A DNA stretch of 64,000 bases from Caecitellus pseudoparvulus (lineage: Eukaryota; Bigyra: Bicosoecida). The notes under the pieces were generated by a model, which did no database searches, was not told the origin of the DNA, and saw nothing but the letters and a program-made list of their open reading frames with translations. The stretch lies in the NCBI GenBank assembly GCA_965644315.1, contig CBFFRQ010000068.1:806001-870000 (forward strand), given 5' to 3'. Positions 12,360-20,483 of this stretch are shown here, one piece after another. A program made the position numbers and the translations under genes. How positions within the stretch are numbered: position 1 is the first letter of the stretch; each line of letters begins with the position of its first letter.

Positions 12360-15300
12360 TCAGCGTGCATCCAGCTTGCCCTTCCCACGAAGGAACTTTG
12401 ACAAGTACGACTGGCCTCGTGCCGGGCTGTGCTTAGCCTTGGCCGCCGCGATGGCTTGCTGGCGTTGGTCAGCGCCTGCTTGAATGATGGGCACCTCCAC
12501 GCTGTCTGCCTGGACGAGCGTGCTGCTGCCGTCTGCATGGCGTGCCGGGTGGCTGGGGTGGTGCCGGTCGACTTGCTGCACAAAGTGAGGTGGGAGGGCA
12601 GACAAGAAGTGGGAGAGGCGCCCCTCTTGTCCGCCGAGGTACTTGTGCAAGTACGTTGCCACGAGGTGATCCTTCGCACGGGAAAGGGCAACGAACGCCA
12701 CCCTCCGCTCTTCATCCAGCACAGACGGGTCGGGGTCACGGCCAAGGTCGGGGTTTCCCCCAGGGTGCAGCGGCATCTCCCCTTCATTCACTCGTGCCAC
12801 GATGACACAGGGCCACTCCAGGCCTTTGGCTTGGTGCACCGTGCCTACCCACACCGTGCTCACTTGCGCTGCCTTCTTCTTTCCTCGCCGGCTGCCCTTC
12901 GCTGACGCTGGATCCCGTGTGTACTCGGCACCATCAATGTGCTCCGCCACATAGTTCACGAAGGCCTGTAGGCGATCCGCCATGGCCTGAGGCCCAAGCA
13001 CGCCCCCTCTTACCTCAGCACGAGCTGTCATGGCAGCCAAGGCATTGGTGGCGAGGAGGGGAGGGCCATCCCCCGACTCGGCAGCCCTTAGAGCAACCTG
13101 CTCCTCCTCCCACACCTCCCCGAACTCATCTGCAGCGCGGCACATTGCGTCCATGAGGCTGGGACCTTGGGGAGGGAGTGGTGCAGCTTGTGTGGCCCGT
13201 GTTGGGGCCTGGATACCTGTGCGGGGCCCCGCCCGCACTCCAGTGGAGGCACGCCACGAGTCTGCCCTGGCCGTGCCAGCCGAAGCTGCCCGCGCAGCAA
13301 AAAAGGACGCATCCCCTTTGGCATTCGGCAAGCACCCCATCGCAGCTGCAACAAATTGAGTCAAGTCCGTGGCATGCTTGTTCTCAGAGACGCCTTCCAG
13401 CTTCAGCAATCTGTGCTTGAACTGGTCCAAGTCTGTCTCCCGCAGAGCATCCCACACGACGCGGGCCTTCGCGCACGCTGCCTCCAGCGCCGCCCTGCCG
13501 TCCCAGCCAACAACACACTCCTCCACTGCTGCGCCGCAGCGTTTTTCGAGGCTCCGGCCTTTCTTGCGTGTCTCAGAGGAGTCATGCAAGGGCAAGGGCT
13601 CCCCTTCCCGGGCCCGCAGCCGCTGCACGACTAGCTGCGCCAAACGGCCCCGGACATCAAGCCACAGCGGCACTCGATCCTTCGTGTGGCCTGTCTCCCG
13701 CCACTCGCGGGGAGCAGAGGAAAAGGTCGAGAGGATGTCGTACAGGGACAACGCCGGACCCTGCATGCCCGTCCCGCTCTCCTGCGATGAATCGCCCACC
13801 AGATCCACAACAGCACTTGCACGCGGAACTGTGCAAGGCTGAAACCAGGTATCAGGTGGTGCCAGTGCTGCTCGGTGCAGTGCTCGCTGCAGTGAGTCAG
13901 ACAGTGGCCGCTTGCTGCCTCGCATCATGGCTCGCAGCGCCTGAAGCAGGGCAACGTCGTTGTGTGGGTTGGACACGGCAGCCAGCACGGCCCAAGCGCT
14001 GCGCACGTCCCCCCGACTGTACACAGCTGAAGCAGCTTCTTTGACGGGCACGCCCCTCTCTTTCAGCGCCTTTGACAGGGCCCTCCCAATGATGCGTCGC
14101 CGAGTGAGCAGTGCGATGTCCTTGAACGTGTACCCTTTCGAAACGAACCGCTGAATCGCATCGTACACCTCCTCCAGTTCGCACTGCACGTTTTCACACT
14201 TGGCTATGCGGATACGCCCTGTCATCACTTCCACCGTGTGGCTGGGGGCTTGCCGCTGTGCACTGTGGCTAGCCATTGCGCTGGCTTCCAGATCCTCCAC
14301 TTCGGGCGGAGCTGCCTGCCTCACCGGGACAGCAGCAGGGGGCAGATCTGCACGAACGGGCTGGGCCTGCTTCGGCAGCCTTGACGTATGAAGGCCCTTG
14401 ATCAACGTGGAACAGACACCGACCACAGTCGGTGTGGAGCGATAGTTGTAGGACAGCGCGACACAGCGCACGGGGGCGAAGGCGAGCTTAATGGAAGAAA
14501 AGTTGGAGATGTCTGCCCCTTGGAACCCATAGATGCTCTGGTCATCGTCTCCAACAACTGTCACACGCCCATCCAGCAGCTTGCCCACGGCACGCACCAA
14601 TTTGAACTGTGACACAGACGTGTCCTGGAACTCATCCACAAGCAAGTACTGCCAGCGACTGGACACCCATTCTTCCGCCTCTGGCACCAAGGACAAGATC
14701 TCGTTTGCCCACGTGATCAGCTCGCCGAAGTCCATCATGTTGGCGCCGATCAAGGCAGCGTTGTACGTGTCCAAGAACGATGACATGGCTGGCCAGCCTT
14801 GCTCGTCCAACTGCGCCAGCAGCCTCGAGTCCCCGCTGCTTCCAGCTCGCCCGTCGCCACTGCGCACCCGCGTGATGTGGCCAATGATGCGGCGGGCCAG
14901 CTTCTTGCGGCGCCCCTCAATGTCAGAGTCTGTGCCGATACCAAGCAGGCGCGGACGTGTCGCACCCGCTGTAGAGCTTTCCGCCTGGCTCATGCTCTCC
15001 ACCGCCACTCGTGCCTCGTGCGCTCGTAACGCAGCGATGATGATGCTCTCCTGTTCACTGGACCCTGCCAGCAAGAAGTCTGCCGTCCGACGTGCTGAAG
15101 GGACCTTCTCAATAAACGCGCGACACAGACGCATGGCAAACGAATGGAACGTGCCCATCACCATGTGACCCGCTGCCCGGGCACCCAGGTCTCGCCCCAC
15201 GCGCACCCTCAGCTCTTCAGCTGCACACCTAGTGAAAGTGATGCCGAGTATGGCACTTGGTCGGCAGCCTGTGCTGCGCACAATGTGCTGGATGCGCTTT

Positions 15301-15866
15301 TGCAGAGTGAAAGTTTTGCCGGATCCAGGCCCCGCCAATACCAGCAACGGAGCATCGGGGCTCGCAGCAGCAGCTGTGGCTTGTGCTTCGTTAAGGTCCT
15401 TCAGGTACGTGGGTACGTTCTTGGCAGGTGGTAGCATGACAAGTGGCGGGGATGCAGGCAGGGGCACCTGCCGCACAGGAGGTGCCTCCCTGCCGCACGC
15501 ACTTGGCGTGCACGCCATGCCGATGAAGGGAGTTCCATAAAAAGAGGTGGATGTGGGGGTGGTCACCATAGAGGGGGGGTCGGCAACGTGACTGTACTTG
15601 CTCGATTCCGCGATTCCTGGCGTGCAGGAGGCTGAGAGTCTGCGGGATTTGGAAGCCGAAACGGCAGACGTGACACTGAACCGCCGCTTCCCCGACCTTG
15701 GCACGCCTGGAGGCGAAACGAAGGTGGCAGGGGTGTCAAATGTGCTTGTTAGTGTCCCCACTCTGCTGGGTGAGCTGCATGAAGCCGTGCTCGCTTTGCT
15801 AGGTCCTTGCATCTCTGCTTTACGGAGCAACGCCTCCAGCTGGGGAGACCACAAAACGTCGTCCAT
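12360..15866 (-). CDS. UvrD/Rep/Srs2-type superfamily 1A DNA helicase
   Basis: Single exon. The ATG at 15866 (MDDVLWSPQL, G at -3 and G at +4) gives 1,168 aa; an upstream in-frame ATG at 15935 has a poor context. The frame is open further upstream but has no other ATG. About 180 residues of Ser/Thr/Pro-rich, probably disordered N terminus precede the helicase core. All core motifs are visible: Walker A GPGSGKT, Ia TFTRCAAEEL, II LLVDEFQDTS, III VGDDDQSIYGFQGA, IV NYRSTP, V TVHQAKGLEWPCVIV and VI RRVAFVALSRAKDHL. Such enzymes are 3'-5' ssDNA translocases in repair and anti-recombination. The last 20 or so residues contain QSYLSKFL, which fits a PCNA-interacting (PIP-like) box, as in yeast Srs2. 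Srs2, PARI or a bacterial-type UvrD relative are all possible. Confidence 0.92.
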   Translation of the reverse strand: MDDVLWSPQLEALLRKAEMQGPSKASTASCSSPSRVGTLTSTFDTPATFVSPPGVPRSGKRRFSVTSAVSASKSRRLSASCTPGIAESSKYSHVADPPSMVTTPTSTSFYGTPFIGMACTPSACGREAPPVRQVPLPASPPLVMLPPAKNVPTYLKDLNEAQATAAAASPDAPLLVLAGPGSGKTFTLQKRIQHIVRSTGCRPSAILGITFTRCAAEELRVRVGRDLGARAAGHMVMGTFHSFAMRLCRAFIEKVPSARRTADFLLAGSSEQESIIIAALRAHEARVAVESMSQAESSTAGATRPRLLGIGTDSDIEGRRKKLARRIIGHITRVRSGDGRAGSSGDSRLLAQLDEQGWPAMSSFLDTYNAALIGANMMDFGELITWANEILSLVPEAEEWVSSRWQYLLVDEFQDTSVSQFKLVRAVGKLLDGRVTVVGDDDQSIYGFQGADISNFSSIKLAFAPVRCVALSYNYRSTPTVVGVCSTLIKGLHTSRLPKQAQPVRADLPPAAVPVRQAAPPEVEDLEASAMASHSAQRQAPSHTVEVMTGRIRIAKCENVQCELEEVYDAIQRFVSKGYTFKDIALLTRRRIIGRALSKALKERGVPVKEAASAVYSRGDVRSAWAVLAAVSNPHNDVALLQALRAMMRGSKRPLSDSLQRALHRAALAPPDTWFQPCTVPRASAVVDLVGDSSQESGTGMQGPALSLYDILSTFSSAPREWRETGHTKDRVPLWLDVRGRLAQLVVQRLRAREGEPLPLHDSSETRKKGRSLEKRCGAAVEECVVGWDGRAALEAACAKARVVWDALRETDLDQFKHRLLKLEGVSENKHATDLTQFVAAAMGCLPNAKGDASFFAARAASAGTARADSWRASTGVRAGPRTGIQAPTRATQAAPLPPQGPSLMDAMCRAADEFGEVWEEEQVALRAAESGDGPPLLATNALAAMTARAEVRGGVLGPQAMADRLQAFVNYVAEHIDGAEYTRDPASAKGSRRGKKKAAQVSTVWVGTVHQAKGLEWPCVIVARVNEGEMPLHPGGNPDLGRDPDPSVLDEERRVAFVALSRAKDHLVATYLHKYLGGQEGRLSHFLSALPPHFVQQVDRHHPSHPARHADGSSTLVQADSVEVPIIQAGADQRQQAIAAAKAKHSPARGQSYLSKFLRGKGKLDAR

Positions 15867-16054
15867 TCCTGGAAAGAAGAGTCCTGAAGCTTGTATCCGA
15901 CAGCCTGGAAACGTTGAAGCGCCCCCTTGAAACATTGGGCGTGGAAATTCTGAGTGTGGCTGTGTTTTTGCGTCGATATGCGGTTTGCAGCAAGTGCCAA
16001 GCACAAGAAAAACAACGAGAATGGTCTGACTCCGATGCCTTGAGATACCTATGC

Positions 16055-16062
16055 TTTATATA
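16055..16062 (+). promoter_or_regulatory. TATA-like box upstream of tRNA-Thr
   Basis: TTTATATA lies about 31-38 bp upstream of the first tRNA base, the position where some eukaryotic Pol III genes carry an upstream TATA. It is the clearest TATA sequence in this GC-rich stretch. The assignment rests on spacing only. Confidence 0.5.
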
Positions 16063-16092
16063 CTCAAGTTGACAAGGCCCACCTGTTCAAAT

Positions 16093-16164
16093 GCTGACGT
16101 AGCTTAGGGGTAGAGCGTGTCCTTCGTAAGGTCAAAGTCCGTGGTTCGAATCCGCGCTTCAGCA
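16093..16164 (+). tRNA. tRNA-Thr (anticodon CGT)
   Basis: 72-nt cloverleaf. Acceptor stem GCTGACG pairs with CTTCAGC plus discriminator A, with one C:U mismatch at the sixth pair. D arm is GCTT...GAGC. Anticodon stem TGTCC/GGTCA has a U:U mismatch in its middle. The loop TTCGTAA places CGT at 16125-16127, which reads ACG (Thr). The T arm CGTGG-TTCGAAT-CCGCG is perfect apart from a G-U pair. Internal A-box (TAGCTTAGGGG) and B-box (GGTTCGAATCC) promoters are intact. No intron, and CCA is not encoded. Expected to decode ACG, a common codon class in a GC-rich genome. Confidence 0.93.
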
Positions 16165-16171
16165 TCCGTTC

Positions 16172-16176
16172 TTTTT
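16172..16176 (+). terminator. Pol III poly-T terminator of tRNA-Thr
   Basis: A run of five T begins 8 bases after the tRNA 3' end, which is a standard RNA polymerase III stop. Confidence 0.75.
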
Positions 16177-16251
16177 GCCGTGAGCAGGTCAAAGAATGCC
16201 ATTCGTTTTTCAAGCGCTTGAGCCGAATGGTATGGATTGGCCCTAGCTCTC

Positions 16252-18480
16252 TCACTTCTTCATTCGGCCCCCCTTCTTTCGCGGCGTTGAGCTGGAGCTG
16301 CCCTCCTCGGCGGCACCGTCCAGCGCAGCGGAACGCGCCAGCAATGCCGGGCATCGGTCAGGAGCGGGCAACGTGGAGGGCGCTGGCCCAGCCAAGACCA
16401 GCTCGGTGCTTATACCGGCGAACACTGCTGCCTGGCGAATGAGCTCTGTCTCCATCGACCGCGCCAGCGCAGCGGCTCGCTCTCGCTGCTGCGCTTCACG
16501 AAGTGCACGCGCTTCATCGTCCATCTGCGGCTCTGCAGGTGATGGACTGCGCCGACTTCCACCCTTGCCCTTGCCCTTGCCCTTGGGGGACTTGGATGCA
16601 AGCTTGCTTGCCTCGCTGGCTGCGGCCGCCGCCGCAGCCTCTGCTTCCTCGCGCATGTCCCTCCCTACCTGAGCCTCAGCCACACGCATCACGGCAGCCT
16701 CGGCCTCTCGAGGAAGCGCTTGGAGATCCATGCAAACAGCCCCTGCGCCAGAATCCATGCTCCACAGGGCCGCCTGCAGTCCGATGGTGACCCTGTCGTC
16801 ACACGTAGGGGTGGTGAGCAGGAGCTCTGTGGGAATGCGCCCGGTGGCCAAGCACCGACGTTCACCACGGCACTCTTGAGCTGCAGGCGCATCTGAGGCC
16901 CCATCTGCTCCTGGCTGCCAGATACCCTCCACTGTCTCCTCCCACAGCTCCACACTAATGCCGTCAAGCAGAAGCCCGTCCCGAACTGCCACCGTGGCCG
17001 GGCAGGTGGCGAGCAAGACCTGCACAGGAGCCCAATCCAGGACGCCATCGCGACCCACCGGAGAGCCGGCTGTGTGAACGCTCTGCCCGTCGGGAAGGTG
17101 TAGAGACAGCCCGAACTGTGCTAGCGGGCGAGCAGGTGCCTCTGGCTCGGGGGTCTGCCGCCCGCCCTTCCTACCTGCTCCTGCTTTTGGGCTCTTGCCG
17201 CCCTTCTTGCGCGGCGTGCTGCTCTTTGAACTTGGTGCAGACTCGACATCGTCGACCCCCGGGACCTGCGCGGCAGTTGGCAGGCCAGACACGCCATGCA
17301 CGAGGCTGCGCAGCAAGATGCCACCTGCCACTTCCTCTGCCAGGTCCGCTGCGTGAGCAAGTACGGCTGCCCTTGCGGCTGCAGCTGCTGCTGCAAGCTC
17401 TGGTATGCTGGCCACTTCCTCCCAAGCCAAGGGCGTGTGCACCGGCGTCTCTTTGGTGGCCTTGCCGCCTGCCTTGCTCCCACCCTTCGAGCTGCTCTTG
17501 CCCTTGCCGCTGCTGCTCTTGCGCTGCCGCGGAGAGCTGCCTCGACTGGACGCAGCTGAGCCCACAGGAGTTGGGGGGGTCCAGCCCTCCAAAAGTCTGC
17601 CAGAATCGTACGCCAGCGGACCCACTGCTGCCCGCGCAGCCGCATCCGCTGCTGCCTGCACTGACTCGTCGTGTTTCGCTGCTCGCTTTGCATGCGCCCT
17701 GCGCTCGGAGCGAGACACTTCCAGGCCGTCCAGGGTGGCAAGCCCAGGGGCAGCCTCCAGCGCACTTTGGCGATACCCGTGGCAAAGGGCCAAAGGGTTG
17801 CCGCACAGCACTGCGTGCTGCAAGCATGGCATCTGGGAGAGACTGGAGAATGCTGAGGGGATCTCGGCAATGGCATTGAAGCTGACGTCCAGAGATATGA
17901 GAGAGGGACATGCGGTGGGAATGTCTTCTAGAGTGACCAACTCATTGTGCCCCAATCCCAAGTGAAGCAAGCGACCTAGGCTTAGCCTTGGGCTCAGACT
18001 GTCGATGCGGTTGTTGTACGCGTGAACACAGTGCAGATTCCTGGGGAGGTGCTGAAGGGAGGCTATGGTGTTGTGGGAGATGTTGAGCTCCCTGAGGGCT
18101 TCCAGGCCTTCCGTGCAGGGGTCGAGGATTGCGACACGCTGCCTGCTCAGGTCCAAGTGCTCAAGTTTAGCGGCCAGAGCTTGCCACGAGCTAAGGCTGC
18201 TCTCCCTGGCCACAGCGCCACCATTCCGTCGCTCAGCTGTGAGAAGTCTGTGGAATTCTGGCGCCTGCTTGGACCACTCCAGGCCAAAGACTGCACCAGC
18301 ACCTCCTGCGCCTCCCGAGGCAAGTCGGGCCTCAAAAGCCTGAAGGTCCCGAGTTGCCTGTGCCGCCTCTTCCGCTGCGTCTGCTTCCAGTGTGCCCTTG
18401 GGGAGTGCCGCCCGTGTCGCCTTGCGCGTGGTCGTGTCAAGCTTGCTCCTGTGCACGAGCGTGAGGGGCTGTGGCTGCAT
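16252..18480 (-). CDS. Leucine-rich repeat protein, LRRC43-like
   Basis: Single exon, 742 aa, ATG at 18480. Residues about 107-250 hold five or so SDS22-type LRRs (LEHLDLSRQRV, LRELNISHNTI, LHCVHAYNNRI, LLHLGLGHNEL, LISLDVSFNAI), closed by a cap GNPLALCHGYR...LATLDGLEVSRSE. A GNPL-x-x-x-x-x-YR cap with a later LDG-x-x-VS-x-x-E occurs in LRRC43 and other ciliary LRR proteins. The middle is low-complexity and basic, with several SSSKGGSK/KSPKGKGKGK tracts and two TPRKKGG copies. A further charged helix (DDEARALREAQQRERAAALA) comes near the C terminus. Role unknown; a ciliary or axonemal scaffold is an inference supported by DNAL4 nearby. No signal peptide or membrane segment is seen. Confidence 0.75.
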   Translation of the reverse strand: MQPQPLTLVHRSKLDTTTRKATRAALPKGTLEADAAEEAAQATRDLQAFEARLASGGAGGAGAVFGLEWSKQAPEFHRLLTAERRNGGAVARESSLSSWQALAAKLEHLDLSRQRVAILDPCTEGLEALRELNISHNTIASLQHLPRNLHCVHAYNNRIDSLSPRLSLGRLLHLGLGHNELVTLEDIPTACPSLISLDVSFNAIAEIPSAFSSLSQMPCLQHAVLCGNPLALCHGYRQSALEAAPGLATLDGLEVSRSERRAHAKRAAKHDESVQAAADAAARAAVGPLAYDSGRLLEGWTPPTPVGSAASSRGSSPRQRKSSSGKGKSSSKGGSKAGGKATKETPVHTPLAWEEVASIPELAAAAAAARAAVLAHAADLAEEVAGGILLRSLVHGVSGLPTAAQVPGVDDVESAPSSKSSTPRKKGGKSPKAGAGRKGGRQTPEPEAPARPLAQFGLSLHLPDGQSVHTAGSPVGRDGVLDWAPVQVLLATCPATVAVRDGLLLDGISVELWEETVEGIWQPGADGASDAPAAQECRGERRCLATGRIPTELLLTTPTCDDRVTIGLQAALWSMDSGAGAVCMDLQALPREAEAAVMRVAEAQVGRDMREEAEAAAAAAASEASKLASKSPKGKGKGKGGSRRSPSPAEPQMDDEARALREAQQRERAAALARSMETELIRQAAVFAGISTELVLAGPAPSTLPAPDRCPALLARSAALDGAAEEGSSSSTPRKKGGRMKK

Positions 18481-19384
18481 AGCTGCTGCGGTATTTGGTT
18501 TCCTTCACCGATCACAGGTAGCTAGCCCCACGCACAGCACAGAATCCTGGCGCTGCCTCGAGGACAAGCGCACACCCAGCGTCTCATGAACCAATCGCTT
18601 CAACACTCCACAGCTTCCATCGGCAGAGATACCTGCCTTGTCCCACGAGGCATCAGCCATCTCGCCTCCCGACTCAGTCCCGTGATTGGCGAGCACAGCC
18701 GGCGCCGCCAACGCAAAGAAACCTGCAGAAGTGCGCTCAGAAATCCTGTCACTTCGCGAGGGGTGGAGTTTTTGTCGTTGTTGGCTTACTGTGTGAACTA
18801 TGCAAGCAAAGCTAATCACATAGAACCTACCGAGTAGAAATTGTGGTGAAGAACTGGCAAGGTTCGTGGAGCCAGACTAGAATTGACACTTGGAGGTATC
18901 CAGCCCCAGAGCAAAACGTTACTGACGTGTCTCCACACCCAATGCAGCCACACGCAACACATCCCGACTCCACTGATACTGATCCAGTGTTAGCAAGTGT
19001 GCTGCAGAGCCACTCCCCGAGCACGTGTGGCACCCAGTTTCCTTGCAGGCACCACGCTCATGGCAGTCGCCGCCCCCCCGGCGCCCCAGAGCGTGGCGGA
19101 GGTCTCTGTCAGCAAAGGTATTCCCAAAAACACTCTCCAGAAGAGCTTTGTATGTTTTTTAGCCTGCAGGTGGTCTTCCTTCACCACATGCGGCACTGCT
19201 TGCTCCTCGTGCAGTCAATTTCCGCTGGCTCTCAACCTGTTACTGCCGTCCTGACGAGCTATGCTGACCGCATGTTCCTCACATTATCAGACAGAAAGAA
19301 ACTAGGCACCCTGGTAGGCGCGCCAGTGCACCCATTCGCTGCAAAGCTCTGGTTGCACGGTGGTCATTGCCTGTGGCGCAGATC
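18481..19384. other. Intergenic region without a supported gene
   Basis: About 900 bp between the LRRC43-like start (-) and the small gene (+). It contains one C[A/G]ATTTCCGC element (19216-19225). A short ATG-initiated stretch at 19060 (MAVAAPPAPQSVAEVSVSK, followed by a GTATTC donor-like site) could be an upstream coding exon. I could not join it in frame to the downstream exons without inventing an extra exon, so it is left out. Nothing else is recognised. Confidence 0.4.
19216..19225 (+). promoter_or_regulatory. CAATTTCCGC element
   Basis: An exact decamer CAATTTCCGC, sense orientation, about 160 bp upstream of the ATG at 19385. It is one of five exact copies in the window, all in 5' flanks (see findings). 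Confidence 0.5.
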
Positions 19385-19678
19385 ATGGCTGAGCGCCGGG
19401 AGCGCGTGGACGGCAGCGCTGCATTCGACGTGCAGACCGTCCTGGGAAAGCGAGACATTGATTGGCATGACTTGCTTGCCCGGCAGCTGGTTCAGGTGGT
19501 GGCGTGAGTGTGCGTGCATCTTGCCATTCCGCCTGCGCTTCACTGCTTGCTCGCCTTCGCGCACAGCGAGAAGTTCTCGAGGCCCTTGCTGCTGTCGCTT
19601 GCCATGGCCGATTTGGAAGAAGAGCAAGCGTTTGCATTGGGGACAGATGTGACGGCGTGGTTGAACGCACTCCAGTAG
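19385..19678 (+). CDS. Small two-exon hypothetical protein (about 76 aa)
   Basis: Exons 19385-19503 and 19567-19678, joined by a 63-bp GTGAGT...CACAG intron (phase 2), TAG stop. The protein begins MAERRERVDGSAAFDVQTVL, continues through GKRDIDWHDLLARQLVQVVA and ends MADLEEEQAFALGTDVTAWL followed by NALQ. It is acidic/helical with no recognised domain, signal or membrane segment. Support comes from coherent splice sites and frame, a CAATTTCCGC element upstream, and a convergent neighbour (DNAL4) 139 bp downstream. The start is uncertain: the frame is open upstream of the ATG into a CGCAG acceptor-like site at 19381, so an additional 5' exon is possible. Confidence 0.5.
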
Positions 19679-19817
19679 TCTAGAGCGCACTGTCGCTGGG
19701 ACCTTCAGAGACCACTGCAATGTTCTTGTTCGGGGACTCCGCTGGTTGCCTGACTTGCAGGGGCTGGATGGCATGCAGCCCTCTTTAGCCAACCAGGTCG
19801 AAGCGCCAAGGTGCAAC

Positions 19818-20283
19818 TCAGCACTTCCACAACATGATGCCGAGGTAGCCAGCGTACATCATGTACAGGCTGTGCTTTTGCTGAGTTGTCACGTCGAATG
19901 AGAACCCCTCACCAATGCAGCAGTGCCACGTCGGACCGAACTTCTTGTCGCAGCTTTCCTTCACGAACTGGGACATTTTCTGCAGACCACAGCCAGAGCA
20001 AAGCGTAAGCCACTCGGTCGGCGCAGGAAAGCACGAGCCAGGCCTCACCTCGTAGTCCTGTGACTTGGCAAACTTTTCAACACCCTGGGTTACCATGTCG
20101 ATGGCGTCCTGAGCCTCCTCTGGCGTCATGTCCACCGTCTGCAAGCAAGCGAAACAGGCTTGGTGACGATGCCTCATCGTGTAGCCGCGCTCTTGCTGTA
20201 GGGTTTCCTGCCGCGCAGATCCCAGTACCTGCACGCACCTTCACCTGGGGCGTAGTGACAACCTTCTTAAACTCAGCTGCCAT
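19818..20283 (-). CDS. DNAL4: Axonemal dynein light chain 4-like (DNAL4/LC8 family)
   Basis: Three exons: 20239-20283, 20049-20138 and 19818-19979; all introns phase 0; 98 aa. Starts MAAEFKKVVTTPQVK and ends GIMLWKC. Dynein light chains of this family form small dimeric cargo/heavy-chain adaptors. The GEGFSFDVTTQQKHSLYMMY core and the terminal WKC match DNAL4 better than LC8/DYNLL, whose C terminus is AVLIFKSG-like. DNAL4 belongs to outer-arm dynein of motile cilia, so this gene argues for a flagellated stage. Donors are GTGCGT and GTGAGG. It is convergent with the small gene at 19385-19678. A divergent cytoplasmic LC8 cannot be excluded. Confidence 0.88.
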
Positions 20284-20483
20284 GCTCTGTCACAGAAAAA
20301 TCGAGCGCTCTCTACAATATGTTGCACTGCTTACGTGCAACGAAACGGCAGCGAAACGCTGATTTGCCGCAGCTTGGCACAGTCTATTACGCCCTGCAAG
20401 CAGGCTGAAGAGGGGGCAGCGCACAGGCACTGAGGAAGGTGGAGCTTTAGCACTTGTTGAATTGTGGTACTGCCTGTCTTTGC

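Noticed and set aside
15867-16004. Upstream extension of the helicase to 16004
   Set aside because: The first codon there is GTG, not ATG. The ATG at 15866 has a good context.
19060-19117. Exon MAVAAPPAPQSVAEVSVSK upstream of the small gene
   Set aside because: It cannot be spliced in frame to the downstream exons without assuming an unseen middle exon.
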